Counted from the stretch's first letter, positions 1 to 9,780 are shown. The stretch: 64,000 nucleotides of DNA from JAIBCC01 sp963763855 (GCA_963763855.1 CAVXPU010000010.1:1-64000), one strand, 5' to 3'. Program-made: numbers and translations. Notes: generated from the sequence alone by a model not told the origin.

Positions 1-9
1 GCGTGTCCA

Positions 10-52
10 GCGTCAATCAAGGTGAGAAGAGCGCGTCAATCAAGGTGAGAAA
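10..52. repeat. left multiple terminal repeats of the IS21 element
   Basis: Two direct copies of GCGTCAATCAAGGTGAGAA start at 10 and 33. They are inverted relative to the repeats at 2591-2636. IS21 transposases bind such multiple terminal repeats. Confidence 0.85.
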
Positions 53-186
53 GATGGCGGGCGGGAGGCGCGGGCGTAGCCCGACAGGCTCCCGCCCCCG
101 CTGGCGAAGAGCTGCCCGTTGGGGCGCTTCGTCGGTGATCGCGGTGGGTCCGGTATGAAGGGGTTTCTCGATTTTGCGAGGCCTTC

Positions 187-1702
187 ATGCCGGGAAGTCA
201 CATCCACGATCATCAGATGAGGTTGTTCATGAAGCTCAAGTTCTCCAAGACGCTGCCGGCGGCGGCTGCGCAGGCTGGAATCAGCGTTGCCACGGCCTAC
301 CGCTTCGGGCATGACCCACGGCTACCGTCCGACAAGAAGGTGCCGCGCGAGCGACGGCGGCCCGATCCTCTGGCCGATATCTTCGAGGCCGAGGTCGTCC
401 CGCTGCTCCAGGCGCGCTCCGGGCATCAGACCGGTGGCGATATTCGACGAGTTGAGACGGCGTCACGTGGATCTCGCGCCGAGCGTTCGTCGAACGCTCG
501 AACGCCGGATCCGCGACATGGCGTGCTGTGCATGGTCGAGGAGCGGGAGGTGATGTTCCGCCAGGTGCACGAAGCCGGCCGCATGGGGCTGTCGGACTTC
601 ACCGAGATGGGCGACCTTGGCGTCACGGTGCTGGGCGTTGCGCTGGATCATCGCCTGTACCACTTCCGGCTGGTGTGCTCCGGGTTCGAGCACGCGCATG
701 TCATCCTGGGCGGCGAGAGCTACGTGGCGCTGGCCGAAGGCCTGCAGAACGCGCTGTGGGCGCTGGGCGGCGCGCCGCGCGAGCACCGCAGCGACAGCCT
801 GTCGGCGGCGTTCCGCAATCTCGACGCCGATGCGCGAGAGGACTTGACCTCGCGCTACGACGCGCTGTGCGCGCACTACCGGATGGAGCCCACCCGCAAC
901 AACCGCGGCGTGGCCCACGAGAACGGCTCCATCGAGAGCGCGCACGGGCACTTCAAGAGCGCGGTGCACGACGCGCTGCTGCTGCGCGGTGCCGTGGAGT
1001 TCGCCGACCTGGCCGCCTACCGCCGCTTCATCGACGAGATCGTCAGCCGCAAGAACGCCCGCAACGGCAAGCGCATCGACGCCGAACGGCTCGCTGCTGC
1101 AGCCCCTGCCGCCGGCGCGCACCTGCGACTACGAGGAGACCTTCGTCTACGTGACCTCGTCGGGCGGCTTCACCCTGCGCAAGGTGTTCTACACCGTGCC
1201 GTCGCGCCTGATCGGGCATCGCGTGCGCGTGCGCCTGTATGACGACCGGCTCGAGCTGCTGCTGGGTGCGACCTTGCTGATGACGCTGCAGCGCGGCCGC
1301 GGCGGCGCCAACGGCAAGCATGGCCACGTCGTTGACTACCACCACGTCATCCACGCGCTTCGGCGCAAGCCCATGGCGCTGCTCAGTCTGGTCTACCGCG
1401 ACCAGCTCTTCCCCCGCGATGCCTACCGGCTGATGTTCGAGTTCCTGTGCCAGGAGCTGGCCGAGCGTGCTGCTTGCAAGCTGATGGTCGCGCTGCTGAG
1501 CCTGGCGCATGACCGAGCTTGCGAGGCGCAACTGGCCGGCGTGCTGACGGACGATCTGCATCACCGGCGGCTGCCCGACATCCACGCCTTGCTGGAGCGC
1601 TTCGCGCCCGATCCGGCGCGCTTGCCGCAGGTCTCGGTGCAACTGGCGCCGCTGAGCTCCTACGACGTCCTGGTGGACTCGGGCATGGAGGTCGCAGCAT
1701 GA
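187..1702 (+). pseudogene. istA: IS21 transposase IstA, frameshifted
   Basis: DDE-type transposase of the IS21 family. The N-terminus starts MPGSHIHDHQMRLFMKLKFS. The reading frame moves at about 415, returns at about 520-535, and moves again near 1095, ending at 1702. The stitched protein has the catalytic core: first Asp in LSDFTEMGDLG, second Asp in EHRSDSLSAAF, and Glu in HENGSIESAHGHFK. The C-terminal half (SSGGFTLRKVFYTVPSRLIGH) is the usual IstA beta-barrel segment. At least three indels break it. They could be decay, but similar breaks occur in almost every gene up to 12,090, so sequencing error is likely. The stop overlaps the istB start (ATGA). Confidence 0.85.
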
Positions 1703-2539
1703 ACGAGAACTTCGATGCGGCACGGCTGACGCTGCTGCTGTCGGAACTGCGCCTGCCGGCCACCAAGCAGATCTGGGCGCAGCTTCGCCGAGCAGTCGGA
1801 CAAGGAGGGCTGGCCGGCTGCCAGGTTGCTGACGGTGATTGCCGAGAACGAGTTGGCCGAGCGTGACCGACGGCGCATCGAGCGGCACCTGGCCGAGGCC
1901 AAGCTGCTGCCGGGCAAGACGCTGGACAACTTCGACTTCAACTCCGTGCCCATGGTCTCCAAGGCCCAGGTGATGGCGCTGTGCGCCGGCGACGAATGGT
2001 TGCGCAACGGCGCCAACGTGCTTCTTCTGGGACCGCCAGGCGGCGGCAAGTCGCACCTGTCGTCGGCGATCGGCCTGGCCCTGCTGGAGAAGGGCTGGCG
2101 CGTGCTGTTCGCGCGGACCTCGGATCTCGTGCAACGTCTGCAGGTGGCGCGCCGAGAACTTGCGCTGGAAGCGGCTCTGAGCCGGCTCGACCACTTCGAC
2201 GTACTGATCCTGGACGACCTGGCCTACGTGACCAAGGATCAGGCCGAAACGTCGGCGCTGTTCGAGCTGATCGGCACGCGCTACGAACGGCGCTCGATGA
2301 TCATCACGGCCAACCAGCCCTTCGGCGAATGGGGCAAGGTCTTCCAGGATCCCGCCATGACGCTGGCCGCCGTGGACCGACTGGTCCATCACTCAACGAT
2401 CTTCGAGATGAACGTGCCGAGCTACCGCCGCCGTACCGCCATCGAACGCAAGCAAGTCGGTGCCGGACGCCCGGCCGGCTATGCGACGCCGAAGAATGTC
2501 GGCGTCCCCAAACCCAGCGAAAGCGAACCTTCGGCATAG
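1699..2539 (+). pseudogene. istB: IS21 helper ATPase IstB, frameshifted
   Basis: DnaA/DnaC-like AAA+ ATPase that assists IstA. It starts at ATG 1699 (MNENFDAARLTLLLSELRLP), overlapping the istA stop. A single frameshift near 1785 moves the rest into another frame, which runs to 2539. Walker A is GPPGGGKSHL and Walker B is VLILDDLAY; the sensor region IITANQPFGEW is clear. The C-terminal part (YRRRTAIERKQ) matches the family. Apart from the frameshift the gene appears full length, about 280 residues. Function in transposition follows from the family. Confidence 0.87.
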
Positions 2540-2590
2540 CTCGGCCCCCGCGACAATCAAATCTCGGGCATGATCGGCGCGCCGCGACAC

Positions 2591-2640
2591 GCTTCTCATC
2601 CAGATTGTCGCGCGCCTCTCATCTAGATTGACGCGCCACA
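2591..2640. repeat. right multiple terminal repeats of the IS21 element
   Basis: Two copies read on the minus strand as GCGTCAATCTAGATGAGA (about 2616-2635) and GCGACAATCTGGATGAGAA (about 2591-2610). They are inverted and imperfect with respect to the left-end copies. The element ends in ACA at 2640. Confidence 0.85.
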
Positions 2641-3099
2641 TCTTGCGGGTGCCGATGCCGATCAAGGTGCGACCGGCAGCCTTGATCTTCTGGGCGACGG
2701 GCATGAAGTCGCTGTCGCCGCCGATGATGATGACGGTGCCGATGTGGGCGAAGCGGCTGATGTCTTCGGTGGCGTCGAGGCAGAGCTTGATATCGGCACC
2801 GTTCTTGGCAGATGCCGTGGGAAGAGCTTGATCAGTCGACGGCGCTTTGCAGCGGGCGTCACGGTAGCGGCCGAAGTATTGCCAGTTGCCGTAGGCGCGA
2901 TTGATGGCGACGGCCCGAAGGAGGCGCCGAGTTCGACCACGGACTGGACGTCGATGAGCGGTTCCTGGACCTTGAAGCGGTTGTCCTGCTTGGCGTATGC
3001 ACCTTCGCCATACTTGGCCTCCATGAGGCCGGCGTGCAGGTCCTCGAAGTCCCAGTACAGGGCAACCGATCGGCTGTCGTCGTTGTCTTCGGTGGCCAC
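2641..3099 (-). pseudogene. NYN-domain (PIN-like) protein, interrupted by IS21 and frameshifted
   Basis: N-terminal part of a LabA-like NYN protein, a PIN-fold family of putative ribonucleases. The start is ATG 3099 (MATEDNDDSRSVALYWDFED), where the Asp of ALYWDFEDLHAG is a conserved NYN acidic residue. The protein continues through VELGASFG, then needs frame corrections near 2925 and 2860 to read NRAYGNWQYFGRYRDA and NGADIKLCLDATEDISRF. The core GGDSDFMPVAQKIKAAGRT supplies further acidic residues. Translation runs into the IS21 end at 2640, so the rest lies beyond the left edge of the window. The insertion falls just after the NYN core (GIGTRK). Confidence 0.8.
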
Positions 3100-3244
3100 T
3101 TAGCGCTCCCTTCCGATCTTGTGGACGTCATCGTAGTGCCTCCATGCGCGGTGGTGGATGAGCGCCCTCAAGTTGCTTCCCTCAGCTCGGGCCAGGCCTG
3201 GTGGCGTGCCCCAACCCCGCACGCGCTGCGAAAATGCCAACACG

Positions 3245-4194
3245 ATGCAGCACCTGATCCTGCGCCCCGGCCCCCAACTCGTCATGCGAGCCTCTCGACG
3301 GAGACCGACGACACCGGCAGCCGACTGAAGGAGGTCGACGTCACCGGCCGCGCCCACGAGCATCTGTTCGAGCTCGTAACTGTCCACGCCGAGACCACGT
3401 TGGCCGACATCTTCCGGCTGATGGAGGCCAGCCCGCTGCTGCAGAAGTTCTACCGCCGGGACTTCGCCGAAGAACTCTGCGCGGAGGCGCGCAAGGGGGC
3501 CGCCGAGCCGCCAGCGCGTGAGCGGGCGGCACATGAAAGCATCGAGTTCCTCGAGCTGTATCAGGAATGGGGGCTGGACACGAGCACGAACGAGTACTCC
3601 GGCATGCAACGCCTGCACTTGCACGGCATCGGCCACGAACTCGCGGAAGACCTGCCGGAAGAGCGAAAGAAGAAAGGCGAACGCATCGAATGGTCGGTCT
3701 CGCTGACGCCACTGCGCGAACTGCTGTCGTTGCCGGTCAGGGTGAAGGACGAGGTTCGGATCACCGAGGAAGACGCCACGGCCAAGGCATACATGAGCGA
3801 GATTCGGCGCGCGAGATGCGCCGACGTGACGCTGGGCCAGGTCATCCACGGCCTGGTGTGGGAACTGTCATTTCATGGTGGGCCGCAAGAGCAGTTGGAG
3901 GTTTCGGAAGACCTCAAGCGCCAGGTTGCCGAGGTCGATGCCGGGACGGTCGAATTCGTGTCCGCTGACGACGTTTTCGAGCCTCTGTACAAGCCCGGAT
4001 GCGACGCGCTCTTCGAAGAGCGCGGCGGTCGTTCGACTCGTGAGATCGCGGCAGCGATCCGCGACATCGAAGACGACCAGAACGCGGCCGCGTGGTTGGA
4101 GCGGGTCTTCGAGGGCGCCGTCGTGGTCAAGCCGCAGTTTCGCAATCGTTCCGGTCGCGAGTTCCGCAAGGCCTTCCGGGCGGCTGGGCGCTGA
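3245..4194 (+). CDS. uncharacterised protein, probably one frameshift near its start
   Basis: I do not recognise the family. A long open frame ends at 4194 and is divergent from the NYN gene. The body is charged and soluble, without signal peptide or membrane segments, and starts convincingly at about 3300 (VDVTGRAHEHLFELVTVHAE). The likely start is ATG 3245 (MQHLILRPGPQLVM) in a neighbouring frame, joined by an indel at about 3290. An upstream extension in the main frame back to 3034 would overlap the NYN gene on the other strand and looks unnatural. The 3' end meets the truncated DUF2075 gene head-on, so the C-terminus may also be disturbed. Start and function are uncertain. Confidence 0.5.
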
Positions 4195-5250
4195 CATCGT
4201 CGCTATGAAGAAGGTGGGCCTCATCGACGATCAAGGTGTCGTAGCTGTCGGCCTCGTCATTTACGAACGCGCCCGAGCCGCTGAACAGGTTGCTGATGCG
4301 CGTCCTCGTGAAGGTGCCGGTCAGCTTGGCCTCGTAGACGGCCCGAGGTGCCGCGTTCTTGGACACGTAGCGCACGTTGCGATGGCGTGCGATGAGGGCC
4401 CGAGCAGATTGATGGCGATCACCGACTTGCCCGTCCCCGGGCCGCCTTGAACGATGACCACCTGCTTCTTCTGTGCTGCGCGCGCGTCGGCTTTGAGAAT
4501 GGTCTCGTGTGCCACCTTCTGGTCGTCGATCAACACGAACTCGGGCTTGCCCTGCAGCAGTCCGGCCACGCTGTCGATCAGCATCTTGGACGGCCGGATG
4601 CGCCCATTCTCGATCGCGTAGAGCGCACCCTTGCGGTCGCCGTGGCGTACGTGTTCGCGGATGAAAGCCTGCAGCTTCGCGCGTTCACGTGCCAGGAACA
4701 ACGGTGCGCGTTCGAGGTGTTCGCGGTAGTGCGGGTGATCAATCTCGCCGTCACGAGGGTGGTTGTGCAGGTAGGCGCAGGGCTGCAGCGTCATGGCGCC
4801 GTCTTGCACAGCGGTGTTGAAGTCCTGCAGGTAGGCCGCGTAAGACCAGGCCTGGTAGGACGGGTGAGTGCCCTCGCGTTCGCCTGCGCGGCCGCCGCGG
4901 CGCGCCCACACGATGGCGTCCTTATCGCTGCGGCGGGATTCCGACCATTGCTTGAGCTCGATGATCATGACCTTCGTTCATGCAGAGGCGTCCTCGCCGG
5001 TAATCACGAAGTCGATGCGCTTGGAGGTTTGTGGCAGCTGGTGCTCGATGGCCACGCCGGCGTCCTCGGGAATCTCCTCGTCCCCCAGCACCTTGGCCAT
5101 CTCCAGCAGCGAGTGCTTCCAGGACTGCATCTCGGACGGACCGACGCTGTGGCCCGTCGCGCTGCGGTAGTGACGCGACACCACGTCCTCGATGTCGTCG
5201 CGCAGTGCGTGGTGCAGGAATTGGCTCTTGCTGGCTTGGTAGATGATCAC
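4127..5250 (-). pseudogene. DUF2075 (nuclease/AAA helicase-like) protein, frameshifted and truncated
   Basis: Reads from ATG 5250 (MIIYQASKSQFLHHALRDDI). A frame change at about 4975 leads into KVMIIELKQW-like sequence, and a further change at about 4380 into YVSKNAAPRAVYEAKL. The N-terminal segment (RIDFVITGEDA then MIIELKQW) has the PD-(D/E)XK-like pattern seen before the ATPase in this family. Walker A is VQGGPGTGKSV and Walker B is TLIVDEAH. Homology stops right after Walker B at about 4205, where the convergent gene's stop is. The second half, about 350 residues in full-length relatives, is absent. This is either a deletion or a join. Confidence 0.7.
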
Positions 5251-5263
5251 CGTGGTTGGGCGC

Positions 5264-5619
5264 TCAAAGTTCGTCGTACTTCTTGCTGGTGCAACGCGCC
5301 AAGGCCACCGGGTACTTCAGCTCGTTGAGCTCAAGCTTGGCCCGCGCTGCCGCGATGGGGTCGATGCCCAGCGCACTGGTCAGCTGGATCAGGTACAGCA
5401 GCACGTCCGCCACCTCGGCACCCACGGCGTCGCGCTTCACTGGTGTGAGTGCGCGGCTCTGCGCTTCTGTCAGCCACTGAAAGTGTTCCAGCAACTCTCC
5501 GGCCTCAACGACAAGCGCCGAAGCGAGGATCTTCGGGGAATGGAACTGCTGCCAGTCCCGATCCCCGGCGAACCGGTCGAGTTGCGTGCAAGGTCGCGGA
5601 GGGAGTCGGACATGGCCAT
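5264..5619 (-). pseudogene. MazG-like nucleotide pyrophosphohydrolase, one frameshift
   Basis: Small all-alpha NTP pyrophosphohydrolase of the MazG/RS21-C6 type, which hydrolyses non-canonical or excess (d)NTPs. It starts at ATG 5619 or 5613 (MSDSLRDLA). One indel at about 5590 leads into QLDRFAGDRDWQQFHSPK. The metal-binding acidic motifs are present: VVEAGELLEHFQW and AEVADVLLYLIQL (EExxE and ExxD pattern). The C-terminus SKKYDEL ends at 5264. About 118 residues, normal for the family. The frameshift is probably a sequencing error. It follows the DUF2075 fragment's start closely, but co-function is not evident. Confidence 0.78.
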
Positions 5620-5770
5620 CGTGTTGCGACGTTGAGCGAGCATAGGGTAAGTATCTCGCTGTGCCGCAGGGCAGCCGCGCCACGGCGGACTGATCGGCAT
5701 GGCCGCCTTCCCGCCGAGGAAGATTCGATCCCGCAGAAACTCACGGCACAAATCCGTCACACCAAAGACA

Positions 5771-5802
5771 AACAGGTTAGCGACTTGCGTCGCTAACCTG
5801 TT
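5771..5802. terminator. intrinsic terminator-like hairpin downstream of tRNA-Asn
   Basis: A perfect 14-bp stem (AACAGGTTAGCGAC, 5771-5784, with GTCGCTAACCTGTT, 5789-5802) closes a 4-base loop. It lies just 3' of the minus-strand tRNA. A T-run follows on the plus strand (GATTTTTA) and a weaker TTTGTCTTTG on the minus strand, so it could act in both directions. Confidence 0.75.
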
Positions 5803-5812
5803 GATTTTTATA

Positions 5813-5888
5813 TGGCTCCTCGACCTGGGCTCGAACCAGGGACCTACGGATTAACAGTCCGGCGCTCTACCGACTGAGCTATCGAGGA
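5813..5888 (-). tRNA. tRNA-Asn (anticodon GTT)
   Basis: A 76-nt cloverleaf on the minus strand. The acceptor stem TCCTCGA pairs with TCGAGGA, followed by discriminator G and an encoded CCA. The D-arm is AGCTCAGTCGGTAGAGC, the anticodon loop CTGTTAATC (GTT) and the T-arm GGTTCGAGCC. Encoded CCA fits a proteobacterium. Confidence 0.96.
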
Positions 5889-5921
5889 ACAGCCGCAGAT
5901 TATAGCCAGACGGTCTGTTCC

Positions 5922-8087
5922 TCAGAGTTCCACTTGAAGCGACGTGCGCCACGTGCGCGGCGCCAGCGGGAAAAGGTAGACATGGCCGAACTGAAGCGGG
6001 GAATCTTTCCAGGCTCGGGTGTCGGCCAGATTGTCAACTCCGACGCGCCAGGTCCAGTGCACGGTGCCCACTTGCCGCGCGAACTGCATGCCGGCGTCGA
6101 GCCGGGTGTAGCCCGGAATCGAAGCGCTGTTGTCGCTCAGCAGCATGCGGCGGCTCTCGCGAATCAGCCCGGCCTGCAGGTTCAAGCCCGGAAATTGCGG
6201 CACGGCGTATCCCAACTGGGCCTTCAAGGTCAGCGCGGGAACGTTGATGGGCTGCTTGCCGTTGAACGCCGTCACCCGGCTGTCCATGCGCCGCGCCCGT
6301 AGCCACTGGGCCCCGCCTCGCAGAGTCCATGCGCCTTGTCGAAGGGCACCGTTCGCCTCCGCGCCGCGGTGGCCGACCATTCCATCGATCGCCCGGGTGC
6401 AGCTGTCGTTGCCGTCGCAGGTTCCAAAGTCGGTGAACGCCGGACGAACGATGTCGAACCCGGTCAGCGCCCAATCGATGTTGTCGTCCGAACGCTTCCA
6501 ACCGATCTCGACCTGGCGGCTGCGCAGTGCCGGCAGCGCTTCGCCGCGGTTCGTGTAGATGGGCAGGTTGGGCACGACCTCAGACTCGATGCCCCTGCCC
6601 CAGCTGGCATAGATCAGGTCCTGCGCCGTCAGGCTGTAGCTCGCCGCCAGCCATGGCGTGGTCACCTGCTGTGTGTAGGCTGTCGGGCGCGAGCCATCGG
6701 TTCGCACGCTGTCGCGTTGCATCCGCGTGTGGCGCAGGCCAAGCCAAGCGGTGAGCTTGTCGTCGAGGCTGATGGCGTCGCGCAGTTGCAGTTCATTTGA
6801 CCGTTCGTCTCGGTTGGTGTTTGCATCGAGGAAACCCGACGACGGTGGCGTGATGGCCGTTCCCTCGATGTTGCCCGTGCCTGCGATGTCAAAGATCTGC
6901 TGGCCCAGGCGGGCGCGATAGGTCGAGTGCAAGGCGCCGGCCTGAACCTGATGCCGCACCTCGCCTGTGCGCAATCGGCCCGATACGCGACAGGTCGAGC
7001 GCGTCGGTGCGGCGCCGTTCGTTGTCGCTGACGAACTGCCACAACGTGAACGTGCCGTCGGCGGCAAATCGGTCACACAGCGTGCACAGGAATGTGTTCG
7101 GGTCGTAGACACCGAAAGGGAAAGCGGCGCGATCGTCATTGCGAAGACGCTGGGTCATCGCATGCGCCACCACGCTCCAGTCGGCATCGAGGCGCTGGCT
7201 GACGCGCAATGAGGCCGTGTTGCCGGCCAGCACCACCGGCTGCGACCAGGTCTGGTTGTTGAGGTTGATGCGCGGGTCGATGTTGCGTGCATCGGGTACC
7301 GCGTTGCCCAACATGCTGAAGCCCGGCACGCTGGGTTGCGAGCGGCGGCTGGTTTCGGCCTCGACTTCGATCAGTGTCGATGCGCCAAGGCGCCATTCAG
7401 CGGCCAATGCGAACAGGTGGCGCTCGCCGGCGGCATTGCGCAGCTTGGGGTCGAGCCGTGCGCTTTCGGCATTGAGGCGCGCGCCGAACGCTTCGCCGTC
7501 GCCAAAGCGCCGGCTCAAGTCGACAGCCGCTGAAACACTGGCGCGCTCCTGCCATTCCAGCGTGGCAAGGCTGAGAGGCTGCGCCGTCGGGCGTTTGACC
7601 ACGTAGTTCGACCAGCCCGCCCGGCGCGCTGGTGCCCGCTTGCAAGCCACTCAGCCCCTTGAGCACTTCGATGCGGGCCTTGTTGTCGAGCGGGATCGAC
7701 GTCTCGGCGTTGATCGGCAAACCGTCGCGGCGATAGTTGAAGCGGTTGTCGAGCACGAAGCCGCGCACGCTCAGGTAGTCCCAATAGCCTTCGGTGTTGT
7801 AGCTGTCGCCCAAAGCCGGGTCGAGGCCGATCAGTTCGGCCAGCCGGTGGGCGCCGCGTTCCTTGATCTGCTCTGCGCCGATCACGCTGGCCTGCAAGGG
7901 CGCGCGCGACAACGGCACGTCGCCCCAGCCGGCCACCGAGGCGACGCCGGGCAGGCGCGCCGTCACCGTCACCGGCTCGAGTTGGGTCGGGCTCGCCTGC
8001 GAAGGCGATTGCGCTGACGCAGGCGCAGCTGCAGGCTAGGGCCAGCCCGAATGCGCTGCAATGAGCGAAGGAGTCGAATGTTGCCAT
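5922..8087 (-). pseudogene. TonB-dependent outer-membrane receptor (probable thiamine or thiamine precursor uptake), frameshifted
   Basis: Starts at ATG 8087 with a signal peptide (MATFDSFAHCSAFGLALACS). The frame changes at about 7985, 7620 and 6980. The stitched product has the plug domain (LQASVIGAEQIKERGAHRLA, YLSVRGFVLDNRFNYRRDGL) and a full 22-strand-type barrel ending in TWRTSLQVEL, with the terminal hydrophobic/aromatic pattern for BAM recognition. Length is about 715 residues, normal for siderophore-type receptors. A TPP riboswitch lies 65 nt upstream, so the natural ligand is probably thiamine, a phosphate of it or a precursor, not iron. That assignment rests on the riboswitch. The frameshifts resemble sequencing indels. 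Confidence 0.85.
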
Positions 8088-8122
8088 CGTTCGTTTCTCG
8101 TTGCGATGGCAGGTCGGCAGTT

Positions 8123-8150
8123 CGGCGGTGCCGCAGAACGCGGCGTGCCA
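8123..8150 (-). promoter_or_regulatory. hairpin between TPP aptamer and receptor start
   Basis: On the minus strand a GCCGC/GCGGC stem (8130-8144) with a 5-base loop, extended by G-T pairs, lies between the aptamer and ATG 8087. It has no U-run, so it is more likely part of an expression platform acting on translation than a terminator. Confidence 0.45.
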
Positions 8151-8152
8151 GA

Positions 8153-8245
8153 CAAGCTTCCCTGCGCGAGGATTACCTCAGTCAGGTTCAAAGGGACTTT
8201 CTCAGTCGAGCCTTCATGAACAAGGCCCAACACCCCTAGCGGATG
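8153..8245 (-). ncRNA. TPP riboswitch (THI element)
   Basis: Read on the minus strand, the order of conserved THI-box blocks is intact: CTAGGGGTGTTGGG, then ACTGAGAAAGTCCC, then TTTGAACCTGACTGAGGTAAT, and CGCGCAGGGAAG closing the P1 stem. It ends 65 nt before the TonB receptor start. The family binds thiamine pyrophosphate and represses thiamine synthesis or uptake genes. Placement before a TonB receptor is known in several Gram-negative groups. Confidence 0.93.
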
Positions 8246-8283
8246 CGACGCAGCGTGGCGTCACGCGAAGATTATGGCACCAT

Positions 8284-8308
8284 GAAAAAGGGCCCTCGGT
8301 GAGGGCCC
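8284..8308 (-). terminator. intrinsic terminator of the ferredoxin-reductase gene
   Basis: An 8-bp stem GGGCCCTC/GAGGGCCC (8290-8308) with a 3-base loop. On the minus strand it is followed by TTTTTC, 31 bases after the stop at 8340. Confidence 0.88.
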
Positions 8309-8339
8309 ATTCTTTCGTGGCTCATGCCTGGCACGCAAT

Positions 8340-9440
8340 TCAGTCGAAGGTCGGCGTCTCCACGCCCAGCACCTTGTGCAACTTCGGGCTGGTGGTGGTG
8401 TACTGCAGCTGGATTCGCTTGTCGGGAAAGACATAGGGCGCCGCGCCGAATGCGGCCAGCGCTGCTTCGTGGAAGCCAGACAGGATCAGCTTCTTCTTGC
8501 CCGGATAGGTGTTCACGTCACCCACCGCGAAGATGCCGGGAACGTTGGTCTCGAATTTTTCGGTGTCCACGACGATCTGCTTGCGCTCCAGGCCCAGGCC
8601 CCAGTTGGCGATCGGGCCGAGCTTGGGGCTGAGGCCGAAAAACACCAGCAGCATGTCCAGCGGCACCAGCCGCGTGACACCGTCGCCACCGGTGACCTTC
8701 ACACCGGTCAGGCGGCCAACCGCCTCCTCGATGCCGGTGACCTGGCCGACGACGAACTGCATCTCGTAGGCGTCGCACAACTCCTTCATGCGCGCCACGC
8801 TCGCCGGCGCCGCCTTGAAGCCATCGCGCCGATGCACCAGGATCACGCTTTCGGCCTTGTTCGGCCCTTCCAGGACGAAATTCAGCGCCCAGTCGAGTGC
8901 CGAGTCGCCGCCGCCCACGATCACGATGTTCTTGCCGGCAAACTGCACCGGGTTGCGCACCCGGTAGAACAGCTGCGTATCGACGTACTTGTCGAGCCCG
9001 TCCACCTTCAGCAGGCGCGGCTGGAACGAGCCCACGCCACCCGCAACGAAGATCGTCTTCGTCAGGAAACGCGTGCCCTTGGACGTTTCCACATGGAAGC
9101 GGCCGTCGGTCTGTTTTTCGACCACGCTCACCTCCTGGCCAAGGTGAAAGGTGGCGCCGAAGGGTTCGATCTGCCTGATCAGGTTGTCGGTCAGTTCCTT
9201 GCCGGTGCACACCGGCACGGCGGGAATGTCGTAGATCGGCTTGTCGGGATACAGCTCGATGCACTGGCCGCCGGGGTAGGTGAGCGAATCGATGATGTGG
9301 GCCTTGATTTCGAGCAAACCCAGTTCGAAGACCTGGAACAGACCGACCGGCCCGGCGCCGACGATGACGGCATCGGTTTCGATCGGCCCGTCATGCGCGC
9401 CCGCGGTGCGCGCCACTTCTTCGTTCACCTTCGCTTCCAT
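8340..9440 (-). CDS. ferredoxin--NADP(+) reductase, thioredoxin-reductase-like
   Basis: A flavoprotein of 366 residues that moves electrons between NADPH and ferredoxin (EC 1.18.1.2, thioredoxin-reductase-like FNR branch). The FAD site is VIVGAGPVGLFQVFELG near residue 27, with YPGGQCIELYPDKPIYDIPA next. The NAD(P) site is IVIVGGGDSALDWALNF near residue 170. The C-terminal FAD motif is IFAVGDVNTYPG. It lacks the CxxC redox pair of true thioredoxin reductases. The frame is intact, unusual for this part of the window. It lies 16 bases downstream of fdxA on the same strand, so the likely partner is that ferredoxin. Confidence 0.93.
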   Translation of the reverse strand: MEAKVNEEVARTAGAHDGPIETDAVIVGAGPVGLFQVFELGLLEIKAHIIDSLTYPGGQCIELYPDKPIYDIPAVPVCTGKELTDNLIRQIEPFGATFHLGQEVSVVEKQTDGRFHVETSKGTRFLTKTIFVAGGVGSFQPRLLKVDGLDKYVDTQLFYRVRNPVQFAGKNIVIVGGGDSALDWALNFVLEGPNKAESVILVHRRDGFKAAPASVARMKELCDAYEMQFVVGQVTGIEEAVGRLTGVKVTGGDGVTRLVPLDMLLVFFGLSPKLGPIANWGLGLERKQIVVDTEKFETNVPGIFAVGDVNTYPGKKKLILSGFHEAALAAFGAAPYVFPDKRIQLQYTTTSPKLHKVLGVETPTFD

Positions 9441-9456
9441 GCTGCGCGCCCTGGCC

Positions 9457-9780
9457 TCACTTGATCAGTTCGCCCAGCTTGCCGGTGCGGTCTTTCCAGT
9501 CATCGGCGTCGGGCAACGGCGTCTTGCGCTTCGTGATGCTCGGCCATTTTTTCGCCAGTTCGACATTCAGCTTGATCATGTGCTGCTGGTCGCCCGGTAC
9601 ATCTTCTTCCGGGACGATCGCATTCACCGGGCACTCCGGTATGCACACCGCGCAGTCGATGCATTCGTCCGGGTCGATGGTGAGGAAGTTCGGCCCCTCA
9701 CGAAAGCAGTCGACAGGGCACACGTCAACACAGTCGGTGTATTTGCAGCGAATGCACGATTCGAGAACGACGTGGGTCAT
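9457..9780 (-). CDS. fdxA: ferredoxin FdxA, [3Fe-4S][4Fe-4S] type
   Basis: A 107-residue Azotobacter-type seven-iron ferredoxin starting at MTHVVLESCIRCKYTD. Cluster ligands are visible as CIRCKYTDCVDVCPVDCF and CIDCAVCIPECPVNAI. The last Cys of the first motif lies in CVDVCPVD, as in FdxA proteins that carry a 3Fe-4S plus a 4Fe-4S cluster. The C-terminal extension (HMIKLNVELAKKWPSITKRK) is typical for the family. ATG 9780 is chosen because homology begins there; the open frame continues further upstream only because of the frameshifted cobA. It precedes the ferredoxin reductase gene in an apparent operon. Confidence 0.95.
   Translation of the reverse strand: MTHVVLESCIRCKYTDCVDVCPVDCFREGPNFLTIDPDECIDCAVCIPECPVNAIVPEEDVPGDQQHMIKLNVELAKKWPSITKRKTPLPDADDWKDRTGKLGELIK

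Larger units (their letters stand above)
4..2640 (+). mobile_element. IS21-family insertion sequence
   Basis: A complete-looking IS21-type element with istA and istB in the same direction. It is bounded by TGT at 4 and ACA at 2640. The left end (TGTCCAGCGTCAATCAAGG...) and the reverse complement of the right end (TGTGGCGCGTCAATCTAGA...) match at most positions, and each end carries an internal second copy, as is usual for IS21 multiple terminal repeats. The right flank is an NYN-domain gene cut open by the element. The left flank is only three bases, so the target duplication cannot be read. Both transposase genes carry frameshifts, so the element is inactive or poorly sequenced. Confidence 0.88.
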
